In this document: positions 46,101 to 48,567 of the stretch, piece after piece
Numbering within the stretch: the stretch's first letter is position 1
How the letters are laid out: each line of letters opens with the position of its first letter
Origin: Zoroaster sp. YZ-2022
Lineage: Eukaryota; Echinodermata; Asteroidea; Forcipulatida; Zoroasteridae
Assembly (NCBI GenBank): GCA_029582265.1
Contig: CM055816.1
Coordinates: forward strand, 85,401,314 to 85,465,313
Direction of reading: 5' to 3'
Length of the DNA stretch: 64,000 bases
The notes under the pieces: model-generated
The model's database searches: none
Told to the model about the DNA's origin: nothing
What the model saw: only the letters and a program-made list of their open reading frames with translations
Made by a program: the position numbers and the translations under genes

Positions 46101-48567
46101 ACTCTTGAGAATTAATGAGCTGTCCCAAAACTGCCACAAGAAGTTCATGGCGTTTTCACTGTGTTTTCATGGCGAAGGAATTCCAAGAGTATTTCATGGC
46201 ATTTTCACGGTGTCGTGTCATCATGAAATTGCCATGAACTATTTATTTCACGGTTAAACAGATTTTCAAGGCATTTTCAGGGTGAAGTTATTCTTAGTGA
46301 CAGTTGAATAAAGTGAATTGTACCTATGAGTTCACACTGCTCTCCAGTGAATCCCCGCAGACAGATACAAGTTCCATTGTGGCATTCAGCTCCATTCAGA
46401 CAATCTGATGTGCATTCTAAGGAGGAAAACCACCATAAATTACATAAATAAAATGACAATTTGGATTCCAAAGACAACTGTGGATGGAAGGTGCCTTGTG
46501 CTCCTCCAAAAAAAAAATAAATAAATAAATAAAAATCAATAAACATACAAAAATATATAAATCTTTGAGTAATTTGAAAATTATTTTGTATGGAGTGGAG
46601 CGGAGCTTTTGAAAGTGGCGACCCCCGCCCCCCAAAAAATTAATTAATTTTAAAAAAATAAATAAAATTTTAAATTTAAAAATTAAAATTAAAAAAATTT
46701 AAATTAAAACATTAAAATAATTTATTTTTAAAAACATAAAAAAATAATAAAATAAATAAAAGAATGAATGAATGAATAATTAAAATTTAAATAAATGAGG
46801 ACCAAATGTGCTGTGCAATCATCAATGTACATTTACTAGAACCACACTGATTTTTATCAGTTTATTGGAAGGAAAAATTTCTAAGAATTTTGTTTTCAAA
46901 TTCCCTCCCTCCTTCCCCCAAACAAACAATTACCACAATGCCAAAAACAAATACCACAAAAAACCACCACACATCAGTCATGCTTAATGCGGCGTTCACA
47001 CAGTGCCGATTATGGCTCCCGTTTGAGATCAGACAGTGCTACGACACGAAAAGTGAAAAAGTCGGATTACTATCCTCAATGATCTGGAATGTCCTATCAT
47101 TGTCTGAACGCATGATCGTATCGTTCGTAACAGAGTCCTACGGATCGGGAAAGGTCCAGAGAGGTCGCCAAGCACTCCCGACAGTAGGTGCGTCCCGCAA
47201 TATTCGGGAAACTCAGCCGATTTTGTCTAGTCGGATTACAATCGTGACTATGTCGTGACAGATTCTGATGTATCGGATCAAAATCGTAACAATGTCCTGT
47301 GTTGTCTGGACGGTGTCTGGACGGTGTCCTGTGGATCGGGACGCTGTCGTGATGAACGGGCATGATTTGGAGTGAGAATCCGCCGTTTCGACGATTCTTT
47401 TAGGACCGGACTATCACGTGACTAACGGTTTTCTAACGGATGTCTTCCGTCAGCGCCGGTTCACTGTCCGGTCACTGTCTGATCTCTGTCGGATCGCATT
47501 CGGGAGAATCGGGACGCTGTCGGGACAGATTCGGTCGTTTTTTACCATGCTGAAGATACAAATCGGATCAGATTCGGATTGAGAACGGGAGAATCGGGAC
47601 GAATTCGGCTAGAAACGGCTGAATCGGGACGCTTCCTGAACAATATCTGATTGTTGTCGTGATTAAATAAATGTTTTTACAAATTTGTGAATTTCCCTCC
47701 ACGAATCACAGGATCTTGATCAGACTTTTGACAAATTTTAATCGGGAATGGTCCTATCAAGGACGGCAGTAAAAATCCTGAATGTGTGACTGAGGCTTAA
47801 AAGAAGAGGATAACTCGCTTGTAAATCCGATTCTGATTTGCTATGCAAAATTTTCGAACGAATTAATTCCCTGATAATTATTTTATATATAAATGGATGT
47901 GTTTTTTTTGTTTGTACTTTGTCAAAGCCTCTGATGAAGGTCCGGTTTGGATCAAAAGCTAAGGCCACCCTCGCGATTTATATAATATTTATATAATATA
48001 TATATAATATATATATAATATATATATAATATATATATAATATATATATAATATATAATAATTGAAAGCAAGCAAGCATACTTGACCAGCACTTTGGTTC
48101 ATGTTACAAATGTTGCAATTTTCCTTAAACAAGAAAAAATATTTTTATTGATGTTATTGAGTTCTTTCGGGTACACCATGTAATGATCTCTTTTTGGAAA
48201 AAGTGATGGCTCTGAGAAGAGCCGGTTGGTTTGTTCTCAACGTCTCCTGATGATGACTAGAGTAGACGAGTCGAAATGTACAGAACAAACCAACCGGCTC
48301 TTCTCAGAGCCATCACCTTTTCCAAAAAGAGATCATTATTACATGGTGTACCCGAAATAACTCAATAACATCTATCTCCACCATACAAAGCCTCAAATGC
48401 TACATCAAGAAAAAAAATTGGAAAAAACGGTAAGTTTACTATTTCAGGAAAACTGTAGAAATAATCTGTATATTTACCTAGTAAGCTGCAGTCATCCCCG
48501 GTATAGCCTTCATCACATTCACATACACCGTTAATACAATCGCCAAATTGACATGGTGCTACACAAT
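1073..48567 (-). CDS. Modular EGF/Ig/Frizzled-domain extracellular protein, partial (28 exons, both ends outside view)
   Basis: Twenty-eight minus-strand exons with AG/GT borders join into one open frame of 3,714 nt (1,238 codons). Module order is EGF x5, Ig, Fz, EGF, Ig, EGF, Ig, EGF, Ig, EGF x2, Ig, EGF x2, Ig, EGF x3. Every exon is a multiple of three and every junction is phase 1, so modules can be added or lost without shifting frame. No start codon, signal peptide, transmembrane segment or kinase is seen; both ends lie beyond the mapped exons. Ig next to Fz is known from ROR and MuSK receptors, and Ig with EGF repeats from Tie receptors, but this combination matches none I recognise. 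By family knowledge it should act at the cell surface or be secreted; the ligand is unknown. NxS/T sites occur in most Ig domains. Minisatellites and transposons fill the introns. Confidence 0.85.
1345..1453 (+). mobile_element. Foldback MITE, right half only
   Basis: The sequence matches the right arm of the family seen complete at 16,087, 22,243 and 45,413, ending in GGCTTGGCTGTACCATGACT and a cytosine-rich tip followed by TTA. The left arm is absent. Confidence 0.7.
1570..1737 (+). mobile_element. Solo LTR of the Ty3/Gypsy-type element found at 52,272
   Basis: The 168-bp sequence starts TGTAGTAACCTGAGG and ends TAGTTATAACA. It aligns along its whole length with the reverse complement of the LTR at 52,272-52,441, sharing for example GATGGCTTCCATCCAGTCAG. 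No internal region adjoins it. Flanks ATGAC and ATGTT are only a partial target-duplication match, so it is probably old. Confidence 0.85.
1795..2135 (-). repeat. Composite MITE sequence, inverted copy of 10,325-10,645
   Basis: The block reads, in reverse complement, like 10,325-10,645. It includes the CAGGGCATGGAATC arm of the AGGG TTAA family, a stretch around GTACGTATACAAAATGGTGCC, and the CACTTTAGTGGCA tip of the CCCT TTAA family. A retroelement could not explain the shared junctions as simply as copying of one composite unit. Confidence 0.65.
2186..2287 (-). CDS. EGF-like exon 14
   Basis: The 102-nt exon between TTTACAG and GTAAAT encodes CLNGGIC and CVTGFTGNNC with six cysteines. Phase is 1-1. 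The 32-bp array fills most of the intron that separates it from EGF exon 13. Confidence 0.88.
2395..2615 (+). repeat. Dispersed inverted-repeat family, partial copy
   Basis: GAACAAACCAACCGGCTCTT and the following sequence through the ACATGGTGTACCCGAAATAA stretch match the right arm of the long inverted repeat at 48,150-48,369. The left arm is missing. Short open frames here belong to the repeat. Confidence 0.7.
2644..2856. mobile_element. MITE with TTAA target duplications (AGGG family)
   Basis: The 213-bp element is flanked by TTAA at both ends. Its termini, AGGGGCAGTATCGTCAC and the complement GTGACAATATTGTCCCT, form inverted repeats, and CAGGGCATGGAATC recurs in opposite orientation inside. 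TTAA duplications fit piggyBac or Kolobok superfamilies. Related copies lie at 10,221-10,438, 15,440-15,535 and about 49,019. Confidence 0.8.
3250..7441. repeat. 32-bp minisatellite, about 130 copies
   Basis: A gap-free tandem array has a 32-bp unit containing GGTTTCTTGTCATAGACCAG. Units vary at a few fixed places: CATAG or CACAG, GATGG or GTTGG, TACAT or TGCAT, CTTG or CTAG. One 1-bp insertion is seen near 6,314. A 19-unit (608-bp) higher-order period is visible from 4,764 to 5,979. The array fills the intron between EGF exons 13 and 14. Confidence 0.97.
7557..7655 (-). CDS. EGF-like exon 13
   Basis: The 99-nt exon is entered after TTAAG and ends at GTAAGA. It encodes CQNGGSC and CTEDYTGIFC. 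I chose the first of two adjacent AGs because only that one keeps phase 1. The 32-bp array begins about 115 bp downstream. Confidence 0.85.
8131..8412. mobile_element. TA-type MITE, copy A
   Basis: The ends are inverted repeats of about 30 bp built on ACTCAAAACAATTTAGGGAA and its complement, flanked by TA. The interior, including a 73-codon open frame, is nearly identical to the copy at 44,812-45,077. TA flanks fit Tc1/mariner-type mobilisation. Confidence 0.8.
8748..9110. mobile_element. TIR element (GGCCCCC-ended family)
   Basis: Ends AGGCCCCCAAAAAAGTCTCC and the near-complement at 9,073-9,110 form inverted repeats of about 34 bp. Related copies lie at 29,400-30,365, 39,380-39,660 and 41,037-41,250. 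I could not settle the target duplication. It ends 28 bp from the exon at 9,139. Confidence 0.75.
9139..9279 (-). CDS. Ig domain 6, C-terminal half
   Basis: The 141-nt exon between GATTTAG and GTAAGA encodes QPSDAGTYTC and an NLT glycosylation site. Phase is 1-1. A TIR element ends about 28 bp past the donor, so the splice site borders a transposon. Confidence 0.87.
10221..10438. mobile_element. MITE of the AGGG/TTAA family, second copy
   Basis: The left end follows TTAA and reads CAGGACAATATCGTCACGAT. The internal CAGGGCATGGAATC and inverted GATTCCATGCCCTG arms match the element at 2,644. The right end runs into unrelated sequence instead of a clean TTAA. Confidence 0.7.
10588..10877. mobile_element. 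MITE with CCCT ends and TTAA target (copy 1)
   Basis: The sequence CCCTCCTACTCTAGCTACAC, the repeated TTTGAC/GTCAAA words and the closing GGTTAA match the complete copy at 10,902-11,210. It lies directly beside that copy, and its left border merges with other repeat sequence. Confidence 0.7.
10902..11210. mobile_element. MITE with CCCT ends and TTAA target duplications (copy 2)
   Basis: The 309-bp element is bounded by TTAA on both sides, beginning CCCTCCTACTATAGCTGC and ending AAAAGGG. It is rich in GTCAAAA and TTTTGAC words. TTAA plus CCC/GGG tips is the piggyBac pattern by family knowledge. Other copies: 10,588, 32,992 (split by a SINE) and 48,704. Confidence 0.82.
11258..11413 (-). CDS. 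Ig domain 6, N-terminal half
   Basis: The 156-nt exon between TATTAG and GTACTT encodes LRVTCEF and RPWWSDP. Phase is 1-1. A TTAA-flanked MITE copy ends about 45 bp downstream of its donor. Confidence 0.86.
11690..11835. repeat. Inverted repeat with CTGAAGA...GAAAC core
   Basis: ATCAGTATGCTCTGATCGTC is followed by its near-complement, so the stretch folds into a long hairpin flanked by CAACTC and GAGTTGTAACC. The core CTGAAGA, a perfect 6-bp stem (GATCAG/CTGATC) and GAAAC at 11,766-11,796 recall hammerhead-like motifs of Penelope-type elements. Confidence 0.6.
11950..12098. repeat. Degenerate GAGTCCAAGTCA-type repeat
   Basis: Short words such as GAGTCCAAGTCA, AAGGTCGAGTC and CAAGTCTGAGTCAC recur imperfectly for about 150 bp. 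It ends just before the donor of EGF exon 12. No coding function is apparent. Confidence 0.65.
12117..12215 (-). CDS. EGF-like exon 12
   Basis: The 99-nt exon between TGACAG and GTAACA encodes CQNGGTC and CPIGFTYPSC. The last loop has tyrosine where most EGF modules have glycine. Phase is 1-1. Confidence 0.88.
12349..12447 (-). CDS. EGF-like exon 11
   Basis: The 99-nt exon between GTTACAG and GTAAGT encodes CENGGQC and CPERYIGRFC. The usual glycine-phenylalanine of the last loop is replaced by RYIG. Phase is 1-1. The next exon is only 133 bp away, the shortest intron mapped. Confidence 0.88.
13118..13320 (+). mobile_element. Degenerate tRNA-derived SINE, 5' truncated
   Basis: The sequence around TTGTGTCCTTGAGCAAGACA, followed by CTTCTCTTCACC and CTCCCCAGGGAG, matches the body of the full SINE at 33,137. 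The tRNA-like head is lost and the sequence is diverged. Confidence 0.65.
13652..13792 (-). CDS. Ig domain 5, C-terminal half
   Basis: The 141-nt exon between CAACAG and GTAGGT encodes SSDEGVYTC. Phase is 1-1. It pairs with the exon at 14,649 to complete an Ig fold. Confidence 0.86.
14649..14807 (-). CDS. Ig domain 5, N-terminal half
   Basis: The 159-nt exon between TCCCAG and GTAGGT encodes VRIVCEV and PPMWINP, the first Ig cysteine and core tryptophan, with an NIT glycosylation site near its start. Phase is 1-1. Confidence 0.87.
14915..15265 (-). mobile_element. SINE-like repeat (single copy of the 28.3-29.0 kb family)
   Basis: On the minus strand, a B-box-like GGGTTCGAATCCCC is followed by sequence shared with 28,305-29,032, for example TGGAATTACGCACTCCATAG. 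This supports a tRNA-derived SINE read on the minus strand. Its tail end near 14,915 contains TGTTTAATTGTGGAGGAT. Confidence 0.6.
15290..15394 (-). CDS. EGF-like exon 10
   Basis: The 105-nt exon between GTTACAG and GTAATG encodes CGNDGLC and CQEGYLGELC in a six-cysteine EGF module. Phase is 1-1. The octamer-rich block at 15,580-15,725 lies in the intron just upstream. Confidence 0.88.
15580..15725. repeat. Cluster of ATGCAAA(T/C) octamer-like motifs
   Basis: Seven forward ATGCAA words, four of them the full ATGCAAAT, and one reverse TTTGCAT occur in 145 bp at irregular spacing of about 16-32 bp. POU proteins bind ATGCAAAT. The same spacing with GGCATGAAT links suggests a short degenerate tandem repeat. 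It lies in the intron upstream of EGF exon 10. Confidence 0.7.
16087..16460. mobile_element. Foldback MITE with TTA target duplication
   Basis: The 374-bp element begins GGGAGAAGGGCCAAAATTGT and ends in the near-complement closing CCCTCCTTCC, with TTA on both sides. Long subterminal arms contain AGCCTTTGAGAAGCCTGGCC. TTA/TAA 3-bp targets fit PIF/Harbinger by family knowledge. Confidence 0.82.
16482..16580 (-). CDS. EGF-like exon 9
   Basis: The 99-nt exon between GTTTCAG and GTAATA encodes CMYGSAC and CPYGLDGDYC with six cysteines. Phase is 1-1. A foldback MITE ends only about 20 bp past its donor. Confidence 0.88.
17002..17142 (-). CDS. Ig domain 4, C-terminal half
   Basis: The 141-nt exon between CATTCAG and GTACGC encodes NERDQGMYKC and an NVT glycosylation site. 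Phase is 1-1. It completes the Ig domain begun at 20,841. Confidence 0.88.
17503..20735. repeat. 77-bp minisatellite, about 42 copies
   Basis: Units of 77 bp contain AACCCCCTTCAATAACTGGC and CAACATCCATCAGTTGTC. Variants at the unit end (AAGTGTGAAGC, AAGTGTCAAGC, CTAGTGTGAAGC) recur in patches. Local indels are near 18,316, 19,005, 19,385 and 20,262. The array sits between the two half-exons of Ig domain 4. Confidence 0.96.
20841..20999 (-). CDS. Ig domain 4, N-terminal half
   Basis: The 159-nt exon between CAACTAG and GTAAGA encodes LTFLCEM and FPVWITP. Phase is 1-1. The intron that follows it in gene order is filled by the 77-bp tandem array, separating the two halves of this Ig domain by 3.7 kb. 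Confidence 0.87.
22094..22198 (-). CDS. EGF-like exon 8
   Basis: The 105-nt exon between TTAATAG and GTAAGA encodes PEPDC, CLNAGYC and CTPEYEGDQC in a six-cysteine EGF module. Phase is 1-1. A foldback MITE starts about 45 bp upstream of the acceptor in the plus-strand sense. Confidence 0.9.
22243..22713. mobile_element. Foldback MITE with TTA target duplication and internal amplification
   Basis: The element starts GGGAGGAGGGCCAAAGTCAT, ends in its complement and is flanked by TTA. Each arm has gained short tandem units: GAAGCCCAGCCTTGA in the left arm and GGCAAAGCCTA in the right. This explains the repetitive open frames on both strands here. Confidence 0.83.
23000..23384. repeat. 44-bp minisatellite, about 8.5 copies
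   Basis: Units contain CACTGTGGGTTTAGGGTAAG and TGTACCCCTTCTGGTA. A final partial unit lies beyond the hAT-like insertion at 25,035-25,052, so the array predates that insertion. Confidence 0.93.
23385..25034. mobile_element. hAT-like DNA transposon, 1,650 bp, no intact transposase
   Basis: Inverted ends TAGGCTTGGGCGAT and ATCGCCCAAGCCTA are flanked by perfect 8-bp duplications TGTACCCC (23,377-23,384 and 25,035-25,042), the hAT hallmark. Sub-ends hold TATCGCGATAT words. The interior has an (ATTC)n run near 24,180 and only short open frames (up to 78 codons) that I do not recognise. It is probably non-autonomous. Confidence 0.88.
25132..25272 (-). CDS. Ig domain 3, C-terminal half
   Basis: The 141-nt exon between CTTTCAG and GTGAGT encodes QPQDSGTYVC, the F-strand signature, followed by an NIT glycosylation site. 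Phase is 1-1. A 1,650-bp hAT-like element ends about 100 bp downstream of its donor. Confidence 0.9.
25325..25830 (-). repeat. Duplicated fragments of a second tRNA-derived SINE family
   Basis: On the minus strand GGGTTTGAATCC (B-box-like) and a CAGTGGTCGAGAGGTAAGAC stretch near 25,440-25,520 suggest a tRNA-derived SINE. A related piece (GGATTTGAACC in plus) lies at 25,640, and GATTGGTGAAA...GGGTGAT words recur at 25,328 and 25,725, so the block was duplicated in tandem. Confidence 0.55.
26000..26155 (-). CDS. Ig domain 3, N-terminal half
   Basis: The 156-nt exon between TTTCAG and GTATGT encodes NLTFLCEL and NPVWLDP, the first cysteine and core tryptophan of an Ig fold. Phase is 1-1. A 469-bp hAT-like insertion begins about 240 bp upstream in the preceding intron. 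Confidence 0.88.
26396..26864. mobile_element. hAT-like element, 469 bp, related to 23,385
   Basis: Ends GAAGCTTGGGCGATA and ATCGCCCAAGCTTA are flanked by perfect 8-bp duplications ATTCCTTG. The terminal 60-80 bp resembles the larger element at 23,385, but most of the interior is absent, so this is an internally deleted derivative. Confidence 0.87.
26925..28182. repeat. 20-bp minisatellite, about 62 copies
   Basis: The unit AAACAGGGTGTCCATTTAGC repeats without spacing change for over 1.2 kb. The main variation is AGC versus AAC at the end of the unit, plus rare GGGTA and TCAATT forms. It lies between EGF exon 7 and Ig domain 3. Confidence 0.97.
28305..29032 (-). repeat. SINE-like repeat with 91-bp internal tandem amplification
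   Basis: The start matches the single copy at 14,915-15,265. From 28,490 onward the segment around TCACACGCCTGCAATAGG and ATTCCATAATGTGTCCGC repeats about six times with a 90-91-bp period. Stacked minus-strand open frames here are repeat artefacts. Confidence 0.85.
29240..29338 (-). CDS. EGF-like exon 7
   Basis: The 99-nt exon between ACTGTAG and GTACCA encodes CVNGGIC and CPSGFTGLSC in a six-cysteine EGF module. The acceptor is preceded by a T-rich tract. Phase is 1-1. It sits between the 55-bp array upstream and the 91-bp and 20-bp arrays downstream. Confidence 0.9.
29605..30209. mobile_element. Kolobok-like TTAA element with THAP remnant
   Basis: The ends AGGTCCTATGAA and TTCATAGGACCT are perfect inverted repeats with TTAA on both sides. 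The uninterrupted site can be inferred from the sister copy at 39,520, which reads through with one TTAA. The interior carries the start of a THAP-type zinc finger on the plus strand. THAP transposase plus TTAA is the Kolobok pattern by family knowledge. Confidence 0.82.
29858..30010 (+). pseudogene. THAP zinc-finger transposase fragment
   Basis: An ATG begins MPQRCIVADCSNTSKE, matching the C-x4-C start of THAP domains. A frameshift follows; the next frame reads GVSLHRFPSDPKYQ, then a stop, and VWKAAVKHTRA appears further on. The rest of the transposase is deleted. It lies inside the TTAA element. Confidence 0.7.
30605..32565. repeat. 55-bp minisatellite of hairpin-forming units, about 35 copies
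   Basis: Each 55-bp unit contains TGCAACAAGGTCGTA, a 7-base loop (TCATAGT) and TACGACCTTGTTGCA, so it can form a 15-bp stem. Linkers contain GACATGGATTTTGCTCAG. Variants change stem or linker (GATTTGCAATGATCAG). Decayed half-units continue to about 32,680. Open frames in the array follow the repeat. Confidence 0.95.
32701..32844 (-). CDS. Ig domain 2, C-terminal half
   Basis: The 144-nt exon between TTAACAG and GTAAGT encodes the F-strand signature EDQGTYRC. Phase is 1-1. The 55-bp hairpin array ends about 140 bp into the next intron, so this donor lies very close to a large tandem repeat. Confidence 0.88.
32992..33648. mobile_element. MITE with CCCT ends, interrupted by a SINE
   Basis: The two halves, 32,992-33,136 and 33,502-33,648, match the reverse orientation of the element at 10,902. 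The right end reads AGGAGGG followed by TTAA; the left target has mutated to ATAA. A SINE sits in the middle. Confidence 0.8.
33137..33496 (+). mobile_element. tRNA-Leu-like SINE, full length
   Basis: The head has an A box TGGCCGAGCGG, a B box GGTTCGAATCC, a 7-bp acceptor-like pairing (GTCGTGG/CCATGAC) and an anticodon-loop-like CTCAAGT. The body contains CCTTGAGCAAGACACTTAAC and the tail is (ATT)n. A 5-bp duplication ATTGT flanks it at 33,132 and 33,497. It is a SINE, not a working tRNA gene. Confidence 0.88.
33712..33876 (-). CDS. Ig domain 2, N-terminal half
   Basis: The 165-nt exon between TTTCAG and GTAAGC encodes LTVVCEIV (first Ig cysteine) and FPTWFG (core tryptophan), with an NLT glycosylation site. 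Phase is 1-1. The matching second half lies about 0.9 kb downstream at 32,701, beyond a SINE-in-MITE insertion. Confidence 0.86.
33939..34321. mobile_element. Foldback MITE copy
   Basis: GGCCAAAGTCATTGTACAGC opens the copy and the complementary arm closes before CCTCCC and TAA. The left tip is eroded. The family is complete at 16,087 and 45,413. A SINE-like fragment (ATTGCTTCGACTTTCAGATG) follows directly at 34,328. Confidence 0.72.
34522..36301. mobile_element. hAT-like element, 1,780 bp, with 8-bp target duplications
   Basis: The ends CAGTGTTTTGG and CTAAAACACTG are short inverted repeats flanked by perfect 8-bp duplications TTAACTGT (34,514-34,521 and 36,302-36,309). The interior has a GC-rich stretch near 34,620-34,700 and a CA repeat near 35,395. 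The plausible start of a transposase lies on the minus strand at about 35,837. Confidence 0.85.
35676..35837 (-). pseudogene. Possible hAT transposase N-terminal remnant
   Basis: An in-frame methionine starts MSAKRGKITNFFTKV, which resembles the K-x-x-FF start seen in several hAT-derived proteins. Nothing after it is recognisable as transposase. The call rests on this short motif and on its position inside the 1,780-bp element. Confidence 0.4.
36455..36710. repeat. Degenerate CTAGCTGGG-type minisatellite, left part
   Basis: Imperfect units of about 20-27 bp contain CTCCCAGGGGACCTAGCTGG or CTGTCTCAGAATCTTA. The same type of sequence continues at 37,603-37,850, on the other side of a Harbinger-like insertion. 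Confidence 0.75.
36933..37115 (+). pseudogene. HARBI1-like transposase N-terminal fragment
   Basis: The frame starts MARRILQLVQLHRAMRRER and continues with VFRDRRNPIEIF, DDELIKRYRFSREGI and ITDLIAP, the typical N-terminus of Harbinger (DDE_4) transposases. Similarity stops near 37,115, where the frame runs into the opposite-strand gene piece. The catalytic part is gone. Confidence 0.78.
37105..37265 (-). pseudogene. Myb/SANT-like Harbinger accessory protein fragment
   Basis: On the minus strand, RRQKKIRKANYSQEENLFIA is followed by EKYDEFKDVIDSKHKDVNTN. This resembles the trihelix Myb-like DNA-binding proteins encoded by Harbinger elements. Only the N-terminal part remains; the reading frame meets the transposase piece at the internal deletion. 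Confidence 0.65.
37603..37850. repeat. Degenerate CTAGCTGGG-type minisatellite, right part
   Basis: Words such as GGTCTAGCTGGGAGC, GGCTCTCTCAGGGGTC and CTCTCAGAATCCTTGCTG continue the array seen at 36,455-36,710. The Harbinger-like element split it. Confidence 0.72.
37888..37980 (-). CDS. EGF-like exon 6
   Basis: The 93-nt exon between TTCAAAG and GTAATT encodes CENGGTC and CMPEFTGQMC with six cysteines. Phase is 1-1. It separates the Fz domain from Ig domain 2 and begins the alternating EGF/Ig part of the protein. Confidence 0.88.
38180..38623 (-). CDS. Frizzled-type cysteine-rich domain exon
   Basis: One 444-nt exon (148 codons) between TTCTTAG and GTAAGA encodes a Pro/Thr-rich leader and a ten-cysteine domain. 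Spacings match Frizzled CRDs: cysteines 4-5 in VLCYLFFQPC, then C-x3-C-x6-C in LCAETCHDVQHNC, then two late cysteines. In known proteins this fold binds Wnt or related lipidated ligands; binding here is inferred only. It directly follows an Ig domain, as in ROR and MuSK. A single phase 1-1 exon makes it a movable module. It is the only Fz domain in the mapped part of the gene. Confidence 0.85.
38973..39137 (-). CDS. Ig domain 1, C-terminal half
   Basis: The 165-nt exon between CATGCAG and GTAGGT carries the F-strand motif DTGVYTC and a candidate N-glycosylation site (ENIS). I placed the donor at the phase-1 GTAGGT; a second GT four bases on (GTATCT) would break the phase rule shared by the other exons. 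Confidence 0.82.
39380..39660. mobile_element. TIR element (GGCCCCC-ended family), diverged copy
   Basis: CAGTTTCTGATCTCTGGTTG, GCCTCAGACCC and the ATTGCAGCCAAAATTTCTGG stretch match the family at 8,748. The ends are eroded and the right side is AT-rich. It provides the uninterrupted form of the site hit at 29,601. Confidence 0.65.
39703..39843 (-). CDS. Ig domain 1, N-terminal half
   Basis: The 141-nt exon between TTACAG and GTAAGA encodes the first half of an Ig fold, with the B-strand cysteine in SWRCIYHFG and a C-strand tryptophan (SIHWINP). The domain is completed by the next exon. The split between the two Ig cysteines recurs in all six Ig domains of this gene. Confidence 0.82.
39965..40285 (-). 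mobile_element. tRNA-derived SINE, minus orientation
   Basis: On the minus strand the head has TGGCCGAGTAG and GAGTTCGAATCCCGGCC boxes, followed by CCTTGAGCAAGACACTTAAC and TTCGTCCTCTGGATGGGACG. The tail is (ATT)n-like at 39,965. The body differs from the 33,137 SINE and defines a second subfamily. Confidence 0.82.
40580..40672 (-). CDS. EGF-like exon 5
   Basis: The 93-nt exon between ATGCAG and GTATAT encodes CVNGGKC and CPRGYDGPNC, a full six-cysteine EGF module. Phase is 1-1. It is the last of five consecutive EGF exons before the first Ig domain. Confidence 0.9.
41037..41250. mobile_element. TIR element (GGCCCCC-ended family), partial
   Basis: The left end CCCAAAAAAGAGTCCGGTTT and GTCACCTCAGACCCG matches the family at 8,748; the right TIR is not found and the sequence grades into unrelated DNA after 41,250. 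Confidence 0.6.
41680..41830. repeat. 12-bp minisatellite GAGTAAGAAAGT
   Basis: About 12 perfect head-to-tail copies of GAGTAAGAAAGT occupy 150 bp of the intron between EGF exons 4 and 5. The lack of variation suggests a young or actively slipping array. Confidence 0.95.
41979..42327. mobile_element. Foldback MITE copy
   Basis: GCCAAAAGTCTTGGTACAGC at the left and the arm ending GGCTTTGGCCCTCCTCCC at the right frame this copy, with TAA after the right end. The left tip is eroded. Confidence 0.72.
42447..42536 (-). CDS. EGF-like exon 4
   Basis: This 90-nt exon between TCCTCAG and GTAAGT encodes C-x3-C-x4-C-x4-C-x-C-x8-C with CLNGVC and GFVGEQC. It is one residue shorter between cysteines 2 and 3 than its neighbours, as in EGF exon 1. 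Phase is 1-1. Confidence 0.9.
43300..43470 (+). mobile_element. tRNA-derived SINE, 5' truncated
   Basis: The piece begins within GCAAGACACTTTACCATAAT and ends near GATATGTGCGCTTTATAAG, matching the body and 3' part of the SINE at 33,137. It abuts the LINE remnant that follows. Confidence 0.68.
43763..43972. mobile_element. hAT-like MITE inside the LINE
   Basis: The ends ATAGCTGCCAAC and GTTGGCAGCTGT are inverted repeats flanked by 8-bp copies GTATGTCC and GTATGTCT. Removing it would rejoin LINE coding on both sides, which supports the borders. Confidence 0.78.
44115..44387. mobile_element. TA-type MITE inside the LINE
   Basis: CTGAGACGCAATAGAAACTT and its exact complement form inverted ends of about 28 bp, flanked by TA on both sides. 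This is the Tc1/mariner target pattern. It lies just past the LINE ORF end. Confidence 0.83.
44576..44668 (-). CDS. EGF-like exon 3
   Basis: The 93-nt exon between TATCTAG and GTGAGT has six cysteines in C-x3-C-x5-C-x4-C-x-C-x8-C order, with CLNGATC and GFTGGQC. Phase is 1-1. Decayed partial copies of its 5' half appear to lie at 44,726-44,775 and 45,347-45,385. Confidence 0.9.
44726..44775 (-). pseudogene. Decayed partial copy of an EGF exon
   Basis: The plus strand CACAAGTTGTTCCATGTAG, with GTAAACAGTCAACAG after it, aligns to CACAAGTTGCTCCATTCAG, with ATAAACAATCTAG after it, in EGF exon 3 (44,576-44,668). Only the 5' half of the exon is represented and key codons are changed. Confidence 0.5.
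44812..45077. mobile_element. TA-type MITE, copy B
   Basis: The ends TACTACTCACAACAATTTAG and the complementary ATTGTTTTGAGTAGTA match copy A at 8,131-8,412. The interior is nearly identical over about 200 bp, including the same short open frame, so the two insertions are recent relative to most repeats here. Confidence 0.82.
45120..45350 (+). mobile_element. tRNA-derived SINE, second subfamily, 5' truncated
   Basis: The copy starts near the B box GAGTTCGAGCCCCGG, has CTTCGTCCTTCGGATGGGAC in the body and ends with CGCTATATAAGTCCACAC and (ATT)n. The body combines the 39,965-type middle with the 33,137-type tail. Confidence 0.8.
45413..45785. mobile_element. Foldback MITE with TAA target duplication
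   Basis: The 373-bp element starts GGGAGGAGGACCAAAGTCAT and ends GACTTTGGCCCTCCTTCC. TAA flanks both sides. It is among the best-preserved copies of the family. Confidence 0.84.
45957..46297. mobile_element. TIR element with AACTTCACCCTGAAAATGCC ends
   Basis: AATAACTTCACCCTGAAAAT at the left and GCATTTTCAGGGTGAAGTTA at the right are inverted repeats of about 36 bp. The interior repeats TTTCATGGC and TTCACGGC words. I could not define the target duplication. The right end is about 27 bp from EGF exon 2. Confidence 0.75.
46324..46416 (-). CDS. EGF-like exon 2
   Basis: This 93-nt exon between CCTTAG and GTACAA encodes C-x3-C-x5-C-x4-C-x-C-x8-C, with CLNGAEC and GFTGEQC. Phase is 1-1. It closely resembles the next two EGF exons (CLNGA...G.C.C), which suggests local exon duplication. 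Confidence 0.9.
46500..46800. repeat. AT-rich low-complexity block
   Basis: The stretch is dominated by AAATAAATAAAT and AAAATTTAAA words. No gene or element is recognised. Confidence 0.8.
46985..47802. mobile_element. Possible TTAA element full of degenerate TCGGGAC repeats
   Basis: The block stands out for its CpG-rich, GC-richer composition and for dozens of words such as ATCGGGACGCTGTCGTGA and GGATCGG. Left TTAATGCGGCGTTCACACAG and right GTGTGACTGAGGCTTAA give loosely matching TTAA-flanked ends. No protein is recognisable. Confidence 0.5.
47976..48060. repeat. (TATATAATA)n microsatellite
   Basis: Repeated TATATAATA units occupy about 85 bp in the intron between EGF exons 1 and 2. Confidence 0.95.
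48150..48369. repeat. Long inverted repeat with CTGATGA...GAAA core
   Basis: Left and right arms of about 90 bp are near-perfect complements (for example GAAGAGCCGGTTGGTTTGTT against AACAAACCAACCGGCTCTTC). The centre holds CTGATGA, a 4-bp stem (GACT/AGTC) and GAAA. The family recurs at 2,395. A related core, CTGATGAAGGTCC, lies at 47,931. Confidence 0.8.
48478..48567 (-). CDS. EGF-like exon 1 (most 5' exon seen)
   Basis: The 90-nt exon lies between TTTCAG and GTAAAT on the minus strand. It encodes a six-cysteine EGF module with spacing C-x3-C-x4-C-x4-C-x-C-x8-C, ending with a GYTGDDC motif. It enters in phase 1, so at least one further upstream exon must exist; I found none convincing up to 51,800. 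Confidence 0.88.
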